Shown: positions 16,703 through 24,934, numbered from the stretch's first letter. The stretch: DNA of 59,755 bases from Thermoleophilia bacterium (GCA_028285405.1 JANQPH010000003.1:1-59755); one strand, 5' to 3'. Program-made: numbers and translations. Notes: generated by a model not told the origin, from the sequence alone.

Positions 16703-16708
16703 TATGAT
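16703..16708 (+). promoter_or_regulatory. -10 TATGAT, dehydrogenase gene
   Basis: Seven bases before ATG 16716; it contains the earlier ATG and so decides the start. Confidence 0.55.
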
Positions 16709-16715
16709 CGCTGCC

Positions 16716-17816
16716 ATGGCGCCGAGAACGCTCGTGGTGATGGAGGGGGACCAGACCGGCCAGGAGCTCGGTGAGGAGGCGCTTCGCGTCATCGACCCGT
16801 CGGTGACCGGGCTCCCGCTCGAGCTCGAGCGCTACGACCTGAGCCTCGAGAACCGCCGTGCCACGGAGAACCGCGTGGTGCACGACGCCGCTGCGGCCAT
16901 GCGCCGACACGGCATCGGGCTCAAGTCGGCCACGGTGACACCCGACGAGGCCGGGGACGTGGGCAGCCCGAACGCGATCCTGCGCGAGGCGATCGATGGG
17001 CGCGTGATCATTCGCACCGGCCGTCGCCTTCCCGGCGTACGGCCCGTCGGCGGCATCCACGCGCCGATCTCGGTGGTGCGAATGGCGGTCGACGATGCCT
17101 ACGGCGCCAAGGAGCACCGGGAAGGGGAGGGCGACACCGAGACGGCGTGGCGCCTCGAGCACATCAGCCGCCGCACCGCCCGCAAGGTGGCCCAGGTCGC
17201 GTTCGAGCAGGCGCGCAAGATGGGCGCCACGGTCATGGGCGGGCCGAAGTGGACCGTGTCGCCGATCTACGAGGGCATGTTCAAGGAAGAGCTCGATGCC
17301 TGCGCTGAGCAGAACCCGGACGTGCGGTATCGACCGCTCCTCATCGACGCGCTGCTGGCGGCGCTGATCGACCACACGGGCGACGCGCTCGTGGTGCCCA
17401 CGCTCAACCGCGACGGAGACCTCGTCTCGGACATGGTCCTCCAGCTGTTCGGCTCGATCGCCGGGTCCGAGTCCCTCCTGCTGTCGTTCCGCGACGACCT
17501 GCGACCGGCGGTCGCGATGGCCGAGGCACCGCACGGCACCGCGCCGACGCTCGAGGGCAAGAACGTCGCCAACCCGCTCGCGATGATCCTCGCGGCCGCC
17601 TCGGTGCTCCCGTACATCGAGGACGCACACGCCCAGCGCGTGTCGCGCGCGATCTACGAGGCTGCGCTCGAGGCCGTCGCCGAGGACGTGCGGACCGCGG
17701 ACCTCGGTGGCCAGCACGGAACCGACGAGTTCACCGGCGAGGTCATCAAGCGCGTACGCGCGAAGCTCGACGTGTGGGAGTCGCTGGGCTCGAGCGGCGT
17801 TGGAGTCGCCCGCTGA
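16716..17816 (+). CDS. Isocitrate/isopropylmalate dehydrogenase family protein
   Basis: 366 residues of the beta-decarboxylating dehydrogenase fold. Seen: MEGDQTGQELGEEAL (cofactor-side Gly loop, normally GDGIGPE), the substrate-Arg region RRLPGVRPVGGIHAP, DGDLVSDMVLQLFGSIAGS with the metal-binding aspartates, and EAPHGTAPTLEGKNVANPLAMILAA, the adenine-binding loop. Isocitrate, isopropylmalate, homoisocitrate and tartrate are all possible substrates. I chose ATG 16716 because a TATGAT -10 lies at 16703-16708, seven bases before it; the ATG inside that hexamer would not be transcribed. Confidence 0.82.
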   Translation: MAPRTLVVMEGDQTGQELGEEALRVIDPSVTGLPLELERYDLSLENRRATENRVVHDAAAAMRRHGIGLKSATVTPDEAGDVGSPNAILREAIDGRVIIRTGRRLPGVRPVGGIHAPISVVRMAVDDAYGAKEHREGEGDTETAWRLEHISRRTARKVAQVAFEQARKMGATVMGGPKWTVSPIYEGMFKEELDACAEQNPDVRYRPLLIDALLAALIDHTGDALVVPTLNRDGDLVSDMVLQLFGSIAGSESLLLSFRDDLRPAVAMAEAPHGTAPTLEGKNVANPLAMILAAASVLPYIEDAHAQRVSRAIYEAALEAVAEDVRTADLGGQHGTDEFTGEVIKRVRAKLDVWESLGSSGVGVAR

Positions 17817-17822
17817 GCGACG

Positions 17823-17933
17823 CTACAGCTGATCGCCCCGCTGCCTGCGGCGGTTGCCCCGCCAGATCAGGACGCCGATCAGCACGACCAGGACGACGAC
17901 GACCGTGAGCGGCAGGATGTCGACCGGGCTCAC
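17823..17933 (-). CDS. Small single-pass membrane protein (36 aa)
   Basis: A GTG start at 17933 overlapping the stop of the MarR-like gene (GTGA) opens a 36-residue protein: MSPVDILPL, one hydrophobic helix rich in Val/Leu/Ile (about 8-24), then the basic tail RGNRRRQRGDQL. The positive-inside tail and the tight overlap argue that it is real. Function unknown. It is the last gene of the leftward 18706-17823 group. Confidence 0.6.
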   Translation of the reverse strand: MSPVDILPLTVVVVLVVLIGVLIWRGNRRRQRGDQL

Positions 17934-18367
17934 TCGTCGGCTCCGTCCGGACCCTCGGCGAGGAACTGGATCAGGTCCTCGACCGTGAACCTCCCCGACT
18001 GCATCGCCGCGACCAGTCCGTACACCGTCGCGGTGTGGGGCCGCTCCAGCACGTAGGCCCGCATCGCCTCGTTGGCGGTGTGCTCGATCGTCTCGGCCCG
18101 GGTCTCGCCCTTGCGGCTGGCGATGAGGCCGTTGGGCCTGGTCTCGGCGAGCCCAGCGCTCACCAGGCGCCCCGCGGCGTCGGCCACCTCGTCGGGCTGA
18201 GCCGACATGCGCTCGGCGAGCGCGGTGATCTCGTGCGGACCCTCGGACGCGGTCAGCTCACGCAGGACCAGGTAAGTGGCCGCGCTGAGCCCCGCCTCCG
18301 AGACGGTCGCGTCCAGCACGCCGGCGAGCTCCGCCAGGAGCTCGAGGTCGGCTTCGTCTCGATACAT
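17930..18367 (-). CDS. MarR-like winged-helix protein
   Basis: 145 residues. The centre reads LSAATYLVLRELTASEGPHEITALAERMSAQPDEVADAAGRLVSAGLAE, a winged-helix DNA-binding layout with flanking dimerisation helices as in MarR regulators. The wing is short (RPNGLIASRKG). Ligand and targets are unknown. It lies 12 bases after the 108-residue gene and overlaps the small membrane protein gene at its end, so the three form an operon. Confidence 0.65.
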   Translation of the reverse strand: MYRDEADLELLAELAGVLDATVSEAGLSAATYLVLRELTASEGPHEITALAERMSAQPDEVADAAGRLVSAGLAETRPNGLIASRKGETRAETIEHTANEAMRAYVLERPHTATVYGLVAAMQSGRFTVEDLIQFLAEGPDGADE

Positions 18368-18379
18368 CCCGGCCTGCGG

Positions 18380-18706
18380 CTACGGCCCGTAGCGATGAGC
18401 CGGCGCGGGCATGGCGCCGGTTCGCGCGTCCCCCGTGAACACGTGCCCGGTGATGCCCAATCCGTCGAGGATGCGCAGGCCCGATCGCAGGACCCCCGGA
18501 GTGCTGCCCCGGCCCCACGAGTTGGCGACCGTGATCTCGAAGTCGACCCGCCCGGGTCCCTTCACCGGTCGCGCGTTGGCTCGTCCGAGCGCGACGCGGG
18601 CCTCCGCGAGGCGGGCGGCGTCGTCGAGCGTGACGAAGGTCTCGAAGAAGGACCAGTCCTCCGGCAGCTCGGCCAGGAGCGCGTCGAAGTCCTCGGCGAG
18701 ACCCAT
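18380..18706 (-). CDS. Hypothetical protein (108 aa)
   Basis: Not recognised. An N-terminal helical segment (GLAEDFDALLAELPEDWSFFETFVTLDD) is followed by a stretch RVDFEITVANSWGRGSTPGVLRSGLRILDGLGITG and a charged tail. The ATG at 18706 is seven bases downstream of TAGCCT (complement of 18714-18719), so this is a probable leaderless start and first gene of a three-gene operon with a MarR-like regulator. Confidence 0.6.
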   Translation of the reverse strand: MGLAEDFDALLAELPEDWSFFETFVTLDDAARLAEARVALGRANARPVKGPGRVDFEITVANSWGRGSTPGVLRSGLRILDGLGITGHVFTGDARTGAMPAPAHRYGP

Positions 18707-18713
18707 CGGCGTC

Positions 18714-18719
18714 AGGCTA
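18714..18719 (-). promoter_or_regulatory. -10 TAGCCT, 108-aa gene operon
   Basis: Seven bases before ATG 18706. Confidence 0.5.
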
Positions 18720-18746
18720 GCGAGAGTCCGGCCGGCCGGCCCGCGC

Positions 18747-19316
18747 TCAACGAGGGCCGGCGACGCCGGCCAGCGCCTCGGCGACGGCCGCCGCTGCCCG
18801 ATCGAACGACTCGTCGTCGAGAACGGGTTCGCGCGCCCCGACGGGGTCCGTGTCGAGGTCGATCCAGCTGACGCACCCGCCGTGCTCGGCCTGCACCCGC
18901 ACCTCGAGCGGCTGCTCGAGCTCGTGGATGCGCAGGACGACCCCCCAGAGCGGCTGCGTGCGCCGCCAGCGCAGGCGCTCGCTGGCGTAGTCGTCGCTCA
19001 GCACGTGCAGGCCGGACAGCGCGGCAATGGCCGCGGGATCCTCGATCGCGTGTGCCTCGGCGACCTCGGCCCAGGCTCGGATCCGCACCGCATCCGGCTC
19101 CTCGTTGGCTCCGAGCAGATGTCCGTACCGCTCGCGGGCGTCCGGCGTGATCAGCTCCGGCCGCTGGTGGAGGTAGCTCGGATAGAGCAGGAAGCGCTCG
19201 TGGGGGATCTCGAAGCGCTTCTCGCCGATGCCGCCCTTGCGCAGCACGATCACCTGCTCTCCGGCAAGGAGCGCCTCGATCGGGACCGCCCATTCCTTCA
19301 GCGCGGGAACCGCCAT
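18747..19316 (-). CDS. DUF1802 family protein
   Basis: 189 residues matching the DUF1802 pattern: ALKEWAVPIEALLAGEQVIVLRKGGI then FEIPHERFLLYPSYLHQRPELI. Members are conserved in cyanobacteria and other bacteria without known function. The ATG at 19316 is six bases after TACGCT (complement of 19323-19328), a probable leaderless start. It is divergent from mqnE across about 85 bases. Confidence 0.75.
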   Translation of the reverse strand: MAVPALKEWAVPIEALLAGEQVIVLRKGGIGEKRFEIPHERFLLYPSYLHQRPELITPDARERYGHLLGANEEPDAVRIRAWAEVAEAHAIEDPAAIAALSGLHVLSDDYASERLRWRRTQPLWGVVLRIHELEQPLEVRVQAEHGGCVSWIDLDTDPVGAREPVLDDESFDRAAAAVAEALAGVAGPR

Positions 19317-19322
19317 GTCACC

Positions 19323-19328
19323 AGCGTA
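19323..19328 (-). promoter_or_regulatory. -10 TACGCT, DUF1802 gene
   Basis: Six bases before ATG 19316. Confidence 0.5.
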
Positions 19329-19387
19329 GCTCGCGCTCGACGCGGCAAGGGGGCCGTTCGGCACCCGAGTGCGCCTGCCGGCGCTGA

Positions 19388-19393
19388 TAATCT
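19388..19393 (+). promoter_or_regulatory. -10 TAATCT, mqnE
   Basis: Seven bases before ATG 19401. Confidence 0.55.
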
Positions 19394-19400
19394 CGGGCAG

Positions 19401-20486
19401 ATGATCGATGCAGCCCTTGATCGCGCCGCCGCCGGCGGGCGGATCACACCAGAGGAAGCGCTCGCGATCTACGAGCGCGCGTCGCTCGAGGATCTGAGCG
19501 CCGCCGCGGACGCCGTGGCGACGCGCCGGACCGGCGACCTGATCACGTACAACGTCAACGCGCACCTGAACCCGACCAACATCTGCGTGGTCGGCTGCGG
19601 CTTCTGCGCCTTCGCCGTGTGGACCGAGAAGGACGAGCGCGCATACGCGTATTCGGTCGATCAGCTGGTCGAGCGGGCGATCGAGCTCGCGGACCTCGGC
19701 ATCACGGAGCTCCACATCGTCGGGGGCATGACCAAGGAGTACGGCCTCGAGTACTACGAGGATCTCTTCACCGAGCTGAAGGCGGCGCTCCCGCACGTGT
19801 CGCTCACGGCGCTGACGGCGGTGGAGGTCGACTTCGTCGCCAAGATGGCGAAGGTCAGCCATCGCGAGGCACTGGATCGCCTCCGCGCGGCCGGGCACGA
19901 CACGATGCCCGGGGGCGGGGCGGAGGTCTTCAGCCCGCGCGTCCGCAAGATCATCGCCGATCGCAAGGTCCCGGCCGAGACGTGGCTCGAGGTCCACCGC
20001 CACGCGCATGCCAGCGGGCTGCGGACGAACGCCACGCTGCTCTTCGGGCACTTCGAGACGCCGGAGGAGCAGATCGACCACATGCGCCAGCTGCGCGAGC
20101 TCCAGGACGAGACCGGGGGCTTCCAGGCGTTCATCCCCTTGCCCTTCCTGCCCGGCAACACCGACTTCAGCTATCTCCCGGGCCCCTCTCGCGAGGAGAA
20201 GCTGCGCACGATCGGCGTCGCACGGCTCTTCCTCGACTCCTTCGATCACATCAAGGGGCACTGGGTGATGCTCGGGGAGGACGTCACCTCCGAGGCGCTT
20301 CGGTTCGGGCTCGACGACCTGTCGGGGACGCTCACCGAGGAGCGGATCGCCCATGCGACGACCGTCCAGACGCCGCTGGGCCTCTCTCAGGCACGGATGC
20401 GCGATCTGATCACCGCCGGCGGCAAGACCCCTGCCGAGCGGAACACGCTCTACAAGCCGGTCCAGCGGGACCCGGTCGCGGCCTGA
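19401..20486 (+). CDS. mqnE: Aminofutalosine synthase MqnE (radical SAM)
   Basis: MqnE joins the enolpyruvyl chorismate derivative to SAM-derived adenosine in the futalosine route to menaquinone. The 361-residue protein has the [4Fe-4S] motif C62-x3-C66-x2-C69 (NPTNICVVGCGFCAF), GGMTKEYGLEYYEDLF, GGGAEVFSPRVRK, TNATLLFGHFE and the C-terminal HIKGHWVMLGEDVTSEALRFGLDDLSGT. I favour MqnE over the paralogue MqnC from the NPTN and DDLSGT regions, with some doubt. The ATG is seven bases after TAATCT (19388-19393), hence probably leaderless. Confidence 0.87.
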   Translation: MIDAALDRAAAGGRITPEEALAIYERASLEDLSAAADAVATRRTGDLITYNVNAHLNPTNICVVGCGFCAFAVWTEKDERAYAYSVDQLVERAIELADLGITELHIVGGMTKEYGLEYYEDLFTELKAALPHVSLTALTAVEVDFVAKMAKVSHREALDRLRAAGHDTMPGGGAEVFSPRVRKIIADRKVPAETWLEVHRHAHASGLRTNATLLFGHFETPEEQIDHMRQLRELQDETGGFQAFIPLPFLPGNTDFSYLPGPSREEKLRTIGVARLFLDSFDHIKGHWVMLGEDVTSEALRFGLDDLSGTLTEERIAHATTVQTPLGLSQARMRDLITAGGKTPAERNTLYKPVQRDPVAA

Positions 20487-20498
20487 GCCGCGCCCGCG

Positions 20499-20888
20499 GT
20501 GGCGGAGCGGCGCTACCGCCTGAGTGAGGCTCGGGCGCTCGTCCCGGAGGTCGCCGGGGTCCTCGAGGAGCTTCGCGGCGCGCGCGAGGTGCTCGTCGAC
20601 GAGGAGCTGGCCAAGCGGCTCGCCTCACACGCCGCCGGCAACGGGGGCGGGAAGGAGAGCACGCGCATGGCCGAGGCCGCGCTCGCCTTCAGCCGAGGTC
20701 TCGGGCGCCTGAACGAGCTCGGCGTCGTCCTCCGGGATCTGGACGCCGGCATTCTGGACTTCCCCGGGACGCGCGGTGGGGAAGAGGTCTGCCTGTGCTG
20801 GCGCGACGGCGAGGAGTCGATCGACTTCTGGCACGAGCCCGACGCGGGTTTCGCGGGCCGCCAGCCGGTCGACGACGAGGTCGAGTAG
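20499..20888 (+). CDS. DUF2203 family protein
   Basis: 129 residues with the hallmark C-terminal pattern ILDFPGTRGGEEVCLCWRDGEESIDFWH, GFAGRQPVD and an N-terminal RLSEARALVPEV. DUF2203 proteins are small and helical at the start with an unknown role. The GTG start is 12 bases after the mqnE stop, so co-transcription with mqnE is likely. Confidence 0.78.
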   Translation: MAERRYRLSEARALVPEVAGVLEELRGAREVLVDEELAKRLASHAAGNGGGKESTRMAEAALAFSRGLGRLNELGVVLRDLDAGILDFPGTRGGEEVCLCWRDGEESIDFWHEPDAGFAGRQPVDDEVE

Positions 20889-20894
20889 CGGCCG

Positions 20895-21731
20895 CTACAG
20901 CGGTCGCCGGCGCAGGCCCAGGCCGGCGAGCAGGACCAGCAGGACGCACCACGCCAGGGTCCAGATGAGCGTCCCGAGGCCGCTCGCGGGAACCGTGATC
21001 ACGTTCTGGTTGATGTCGATCACGGGGGCGGCTGGACCGGCGACGTCGCGCGCCTGCAGGTCCGCGATCATCGGCGACGTGACGGTCCGAGGGAAGATCC
21101 AGTAGAGGATCCGACCGAGGCCGCCGGCCGTCCCGAGCGCCTCGTCGTTGGCGGCTGCGTTCAGGTTCACGGCCGCCTGAGCGAGCACGTAGACGATCAC
21201 GCCGAATATCGCCGCGGCGTAGGGGCCGACCGATGTCGCGGCCGCCCCGGCCGCGAGCAGCGCGATCGACAGCGAGACGAACATCGCGCCGACATGGACG
21301 GCGAGTGGTCCGTCGAGGCCCTCGCCGATCGCGAGGCTGCCGACCTCGAGCGCGACCAGCCAGACCCCGAGGGTGATCGCCAGCGCGATCACGCGGCTTA
21401 CGAGCAGCCCGTACGCGACATGCGCGCGCGAGGGTCCCGCCGATGCCAGGAGCGCCAGCCGGCCGCCTCCGACGGCCCGGTAGAACGCGCTGGCGCCGAG
21501 TCCGAGCGCGATGACGAGCCCGCCGAGCAGGATCAGGCTGGCGGCGTCGGCCCGATAGTCGTCCTGCGTCGTGCTCGAGCCCGCCGCGGCCACGGCGATG
21601 CCGACGACCGCGAGGACGCCGAGCCCCACCCCGATCGGCCACCACAGGCGCCTGGCGATGGCTCGAAGGTCGGTCTCGGCCAGGCTCGCGACGACGCCCA
21701 CCTGCTGAACCGCCGGTGCGCTCGCGCTCAC
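20895..21731 (-). CDS. ABC-2-like membrane permease subunit
   Basis: 278 residues with about six transmembrane helices and a soluble loop between the last two (SPMIADLQARDVAGPAAPVIDINQNV). The pattern suits a permease of an ABC-2 type exporter. Its start overlaps the stop of the ATP-binding gene by four bases, so the two are surely a unit. Substrate unknown. Confidence 0.7.
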   Translation of the reverse strand: MSASAPAVQQVGVVASLAETDLRAIARRLWWPIGVGLGVLAVVGIAVAAAGSSTTQDDYRADAASLILLGGLVIALGLGASAFYRAVGGGRLALLASAGPSRAHVAYGLLVSRVIALAITLGVWLVALEVGSLAIGEGLDGPLAVHVGAMFVSLSIALLAAGAAATSVGPYAAAIFGVIVYVLAQAAVNLNAAANDEALGTAGGLGRILYWIFPRTVTSPMIADLQARDVAGPAAPVIDINQNVITVPASGLGTLIWTLAWCVLLVLLAGLGLRRRPL

Positions 21732-22360
21732 CCGGGCGCTCCCTCGAGGAGCTCGAGCACGGGCCCGACGAAGGGAGGAAAGTCACCGGGGTCGTCGGTG
21801 GCGACAAGAACGGCCCCGCCGGCCGCGCGGGTCGCCTCGATGGCGTCGATGGTCTCGGTCAGCTCCCAGGGGCCGTCGAGCACCAGCACCGTGGGGCTGG
21901 CCGTGATGGCGCAGGCCAGGCTCGTCCGCCGCACCTCCTCGATGTCGAGCGTGGCGACGATTCGACGCCACGCCTCCCGAGCCAGGCCTGCGCGGGCGAG
22001 CCCGTCCTCGGCCGACTTGGCCGGCGCGCCCCGGGCGCGCGCGAGAAAGCGCGTGAGCTCGAGCGGGGTGTTGCGCCTGCCGAATGCCTCGCCCTGAGGT
22101 CCGTAGCCGATCCGCCGCAGTGCGGCCGGGTCCCCGGGCGGACGGCTGAGGACCGAGATCTCGCCCGTGGCGGGGACGAGCCCGAGGAGCGCCCGGAGGA
22201 CCGTGGTCTTGCCGGAGCCCTCGCCTCCGGTGAGGACCAGCCCGTCACCGGCGCCGAGCTCGAGGTCGACCCCGGACACCGCGTCCTCCTGGCCACCCTC
22301 GAACTGGACCGCGAGCCCGCGTGCGGCGACGAGCGCCGCCTCGGTCTGGGGCTCGTTCAC
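21728..22360 (-). CDS. ABC transporter ATP-binding protein, degenerate
   Basis: 210 residues with a good Walker A (GGEGSGKTT) but weak later motifs. The Walker B segment reads TVLVLDGPWE, the LSGGQ signature is replaced by EEVRRTSLA, and no switch histidine follows (VLVATDD). Either it is a diverged ATPase that works with the permease downstream or it binds but poorly hydrolyses ATP. It overlaps phosphomannomutase upstream and the permease downstream by four bases each. Confidence 0.75.
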   Translation of the reverse strand: MNEPQTEAALVAARGLAVQFEGGQEDAVSGVDLELGAGDGLVLTGGEGSGKTTVLRALLGLVPATGEISVLSRPPGDPAALRRIGYGPQGEAFGRRNTPLELTRFLARARGAPAKSAEDGLARAGLAREAWRRIVATLDIEEVRRTSLACAITASPTVLVLDGPWELTETIDAIEATRAAGGAVLVATDDPGDFPPFVGPVLELLEGAPG

Positions 22361-23706
22361 CCGCCTCGGATGATCTCGAGCACCTCGTCCCGGCGGCGGA
22401 CCATGTCGTCCTCGGAGACCACTGACTCCAGGTTAAGGCGCAGGAGCGGCTCGGTGTTGGACGGGCGAACGTTGAAGTGCCAATCGTCATAGGCCACCGA
22501 CAGGCCGTCGAGCTCGTACTGGCGACCGTCCGCGTAACGCTCGCGGAGCGTCTGGATCGTCGCGTCGGTGTCCGCGACCTCGGAGTTGATCTCTCCGGAG
22601 ATGTGGAACCGCTCCCGGTACTCGTCGATCATCTCGCCGAGTGGGCGGCCCCGGTTCGCCAGCAGCTCCATCACCAGGAGCGCGGGGATCAGCCCGCTGT
22701 CGGCGAACGTGAAGTCCCGGAAGTAGTAGTGGCCGCTGACCTCGCCGGCAAAGAGCGCGTCGACCTCGCGCATCCGGGTCTTGATGAACGCATGCCCGAC
22801 CCGGTTCTCGTACGCCGTGCCACCGGCGGCGGCGATGGTCTGCGGCACGGCCCACGATGCCCGCAGGTCGTAGACGACCGGCGCGGCGCCCTCACGTCGC
22901 AGCAGGTGATCGGCCAGCAGCGCCGTCAGGAAGTCTCCGGGGACGAACTCGCCGGACGCATCGATGAAGAAGCAGCGGTCGGCGTCGCCGTCGAACGCGA
23001 GGCCCAGATCGGCCCCGTGCTCCTTGACCTTCGACTGGATGAACTGCCGGTTCTGCTCCTCGAGCGGATTCGGCGCGTGGTTGGGGAACGTCCCGTCGAT
23101 CTCGAGGTAGTACGGGATCGCCTCGATGTCGAGCTGCTCGAGGACCGGCGGCAGGTACAGCCCGGCCATTCCGTTCGAGGCGTCGACGACGACCTTGAGC
23201 CCCGAGATCGCGGCCGGGTCGACGAACGACATGCACTTGGCGGTGAAGCGCTCGAGGAGGCCCGTGTCGGAGTGGGCGGCTCCTCGGTCGTCCGGAGGGG
23301 CCGCCTCGGCGAGGGCGATGCGACCGACCTCGGCGATCCCGGTGTCGCCCGACAGTGGGACGGCGCCGGCGCGAACCAGCTTGGCGCCGGTGTAGCCCGG
23401 TGGGTTGTGGCTCGCGGTGACCGCGGCACCCGCGTCGAAACCCCCGTCGGCGACCGCGAAGTAGAGCATCTCGGTCGCGACCAGCCCGAGCCCGGTCACC
23501 TCGGCGCCAGCGGCCGCGGCCCCGGCGATGAATGCGTCGCACATGCTGGGCGCCATCGTCCTGGCGTCGTGGCCGACCGCCACCCTCCGGGCGCCGGTGA
23601 CCTCGATGAACGCGGCACCGACACGTCGCGCTCCGTCCTCGTCGATCTGGTCGGGATACGTGCCGCGGACGTCGTACGCCTTGAACACGGACGGGTCGAG
23701 GGTCAT
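22357..23706 (-). CDS. Phosphomannomutase/phosphoglucomutase
   Basis: 449 residues of the alpha-D-phosphohexomutase family, which moves phosphate between C6 and C1 of glucose or mannose. Seen: FKAYDVRGTYPD, the phosphoserine loop TASHNP (S99), metal loop DGDADR, sugar-specific loop GEVSGHYYF and phosphate loop RPSNTEPLLRL. The GEVSG loop fits the dual PMM/PGM group; sugar preference is not proven. It overlaps the HIT gene upstream and the ABC ATPase downstream by four bases each. Confidence 0.92.
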   Translation of the reverse strand: MTLDPSVFKAYDVRGTYPDQIDEDGARRVGAAFIEVTGARRVAVGHDARTMAPSMCDAFIAGAAAAGAEVTGLGLVATEMLYFAVADGGFDAGAAVTASHNPPGYTGAKLVRAGAVPLSGDTGIAEVGRIALAEAAPPDDRGAAHSDTGLLERFTAKCMSFVDPAAISGLKVVVDASNGMAGLYLPPVLEQLDIEAIPYYLEIDGTFPNHAPNPLEEQNRQFIQSKVKEHGADLGLAFDGDADRCFFIDASGEFVPGDFLTALLADHLLRREGAAPVVYDLRASWAVPQTIAAAGGTAYENRVGHAFIKTRMREVDALFAGEVSGHYYFRDFTFADSGLIPALLVMELLANRGRPLGEMIDEYRERFHISGEINSEVADTDATIQTLRERYADGRQYELDGLSVAYDDWHFNVRPSNTEPLLRLNLESVVSEDDMVRRRDEVLEIIRGG

Positions 23707-24188
23707 GTGGCGAATCCTTTCGCGAGCTGCGCGTAGGCCTCGTCGAGGCCGAGCGGAATCACGCGGGTGTCTGCGAGGGCGGTCAGGAAGTTGGTGTCGG
23801 CGGTCCAGCGCGGCACGAGGTGCATGTGGAGGTGGTCGGCGATGCCCGCGCCGCCCGCGCGGCCGATGTTGACGCCGAGGTTGAAGCCATGCGGGCGCAG
23901 CGCGTCGGAGAGTACCCGCTCCGTTCGCTGTGCCAGACGGATCATCTCGGTCGCGAGCGCATCGTCCAGGCTGGCCAGGTCCTGGACGTGGTCGAACGGG
24001 ACGACCATCACATGACCGGGGTTGTACGGGTACAGGTTCATCACGACGTACGCGGCCTCCCCGCGGTGCAGGATGTACGCGGCCGCGTCGTCCCCCCGGG
24101 CGGGAAGGTCGCAGAACACGCACTCGGCACGCTCCTGGCGAGCGTCCTCGTCACCCACGTACTCGCTTCGCCAGGGGGCCCAGATGAT
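23703..24188 (-). CDS. HIT-family hydrolase, start codon unresolved
   Basis: HIT proteins hydrolyse nucleotide phosphoanhydrides such as diadenosine polyphosphates. The histidine triad HLHMHLVPRW, zinc-type CVFC and PYNPGHVMVVPFDHV are clear. The family N-terminus WAPWRSEYV is encoded at about 24157-24183, upstream of the first ordinary start (GTG 24158). In-frame options are ATC at 24188 or 24185, or CTG at 24224, which overlaps the stop of a seven-codon leaderless reading frame and has GAGGG upstream. I used 24188, and it is tentative. Overlaps phosphohexomutase by four bases. Confidence 0.85.
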   Translation of the reverse strand: MIWAPWRSEYVGDEDARQERAECVFCDLPARGDDAAAYILHRGEAAYVVMNLYPYNPGHVMVVPFDHVQDLASLDDALATEMIRLAQRTERVLSDALRPHGFNLGVNIGRAGGAGIADHLHMHLVPRWTADTNFLTALADTRVIPLGLDEAYAQLAKGFAT

Positions 24189-24220
24189 CTCCGGCCCGTC
24201 CCGGCGGCGCTCCTGGGCGC

Positions 24221-24244
24221 TCAGCGCGGACCCTCGGCGAGCAT
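24221..24244 (-). CDS. Possible seven-codon leaderless upstream ORF before the HIT gene
   Basis: ATG at 24244 starts a seven-residue frame, MLAEGPR, ending in TGA at 24221-24223. The ATG lies exactly six bases after TAGCGT (complement of 24251-24256), the local leaderless spacing. Its stop overlaps a CTG in the HIT frame (CTGA). It could be a leader peptide coupling translation into the HIT gene, or the remnant of the HIT start after a frameshift. Confidence 0.3.
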   Translation of the reverse strand: MLAEGPR

Positions 24245-24250
24245 GCGGCG

Positions 24251-24256
24251 ACGCTA
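24251..24256 (-). promoter_or_regulatory. -10 TAGCGT formed partly by the response-regulator stop codon
   Basis: TAG of this hexamer is the stop of the upstream response regulator; an ATG (24244) follows after six bases. Confidence 0.35.
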
Positions 24257-24934
24257 CTCGATCAGGTTGTTGCGGTACGCAAAGCGGGTCGCCTCGGTGC
24301 GGTTCGCGACGCCGAGCTTGCGGTAGATGTTCGAGAGGTGGAACTTGACCGTCTGCTCGGTCACGTAGAGCTTGCCGGCGATGTCCATGTTCGACAGTCC
24401 CTCTGCGACGAGCCGCAGGATCGTGAGCTCACGCTCCGTCAGGCCGGTGTCGGCGATCACGCTCTCCTCGGCGCTCGCCCGCTCGGTGCCCGGATCGGAC
24501 CGGCCCCGCGGGTGGTAGACGTTTCCTGCGACCACCTGCCGCACGGTCGACGGCAGATCGCGCGGGTCGATCGACTTGACCACGTAGCCGTCCGCGCCCA
24601 GGCTGAGCGCCTCGTCGATGTGCTCCGAGTCCTCGAAAGCGGAGAGCACGATGACCTTGACGTCCGGGTGCTCGCGCCGGATGGCCGTCAGCGTGCTGAG
24701 ACCGTCGCCGTCGGGCATGCGCAGGTCGATGATGGCGACGTCCGGGCTGACCTTCGGGATCAGCTCGAGCATCTCGCTGCCGCTCGTCGCCTCACCGACG
24801 ACGCTGATGTCGTCAGCGTTCTCGAGTGCTCGGCGGACGCTCTCGAGCATGAGCCGATGGTCGTCCGCGATCGCGACGCGGAGGGTCGATGCCCGCGCCG
24901 CTCGAGCTGTCGGCGTCAACTTCTCGCGCGACAC
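24254..24934 (-). CDS. NarL/FixJ-family response regulator
   Basis: 226 residues: a receiver domain with D24/D25, phospho-acceptor D70 in IIDLRMPDG, VIVLSAF and K in YVVKSID, then a LuxR-type HTH (about 163-226) with LTERELTILRLVAEGLSNMDIAGKLYVTEQTVKFHLSNIYRKLG. GTG start with GGGGGAGACGAGGT upstream. It follows a receiver-only protein on the same strand and is near a divergent NarX-type histidine kinase, the likely partner. Targets are unknown. Confidence 0.92.
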   Translation of the reverse strand: MSREKLTPTARAARASTLRVAIADDHRLMLESVRRALENADDISVVGEATSGSEMLELIPKVSPDVAIIDLRMPDGDGLSTLTAIRREHPDVKVIVLSAFEDSEHIDEALSLGADGYVVKSIDPRDLPSTVRQVVAGNVYHPRGRSDPGTERASAEESVIADTGLTERELTILRLVAEGLSNMDIAGKLYVTEQTVKFHLSNIYRKLGVANRTEATRFAYRNNLIE

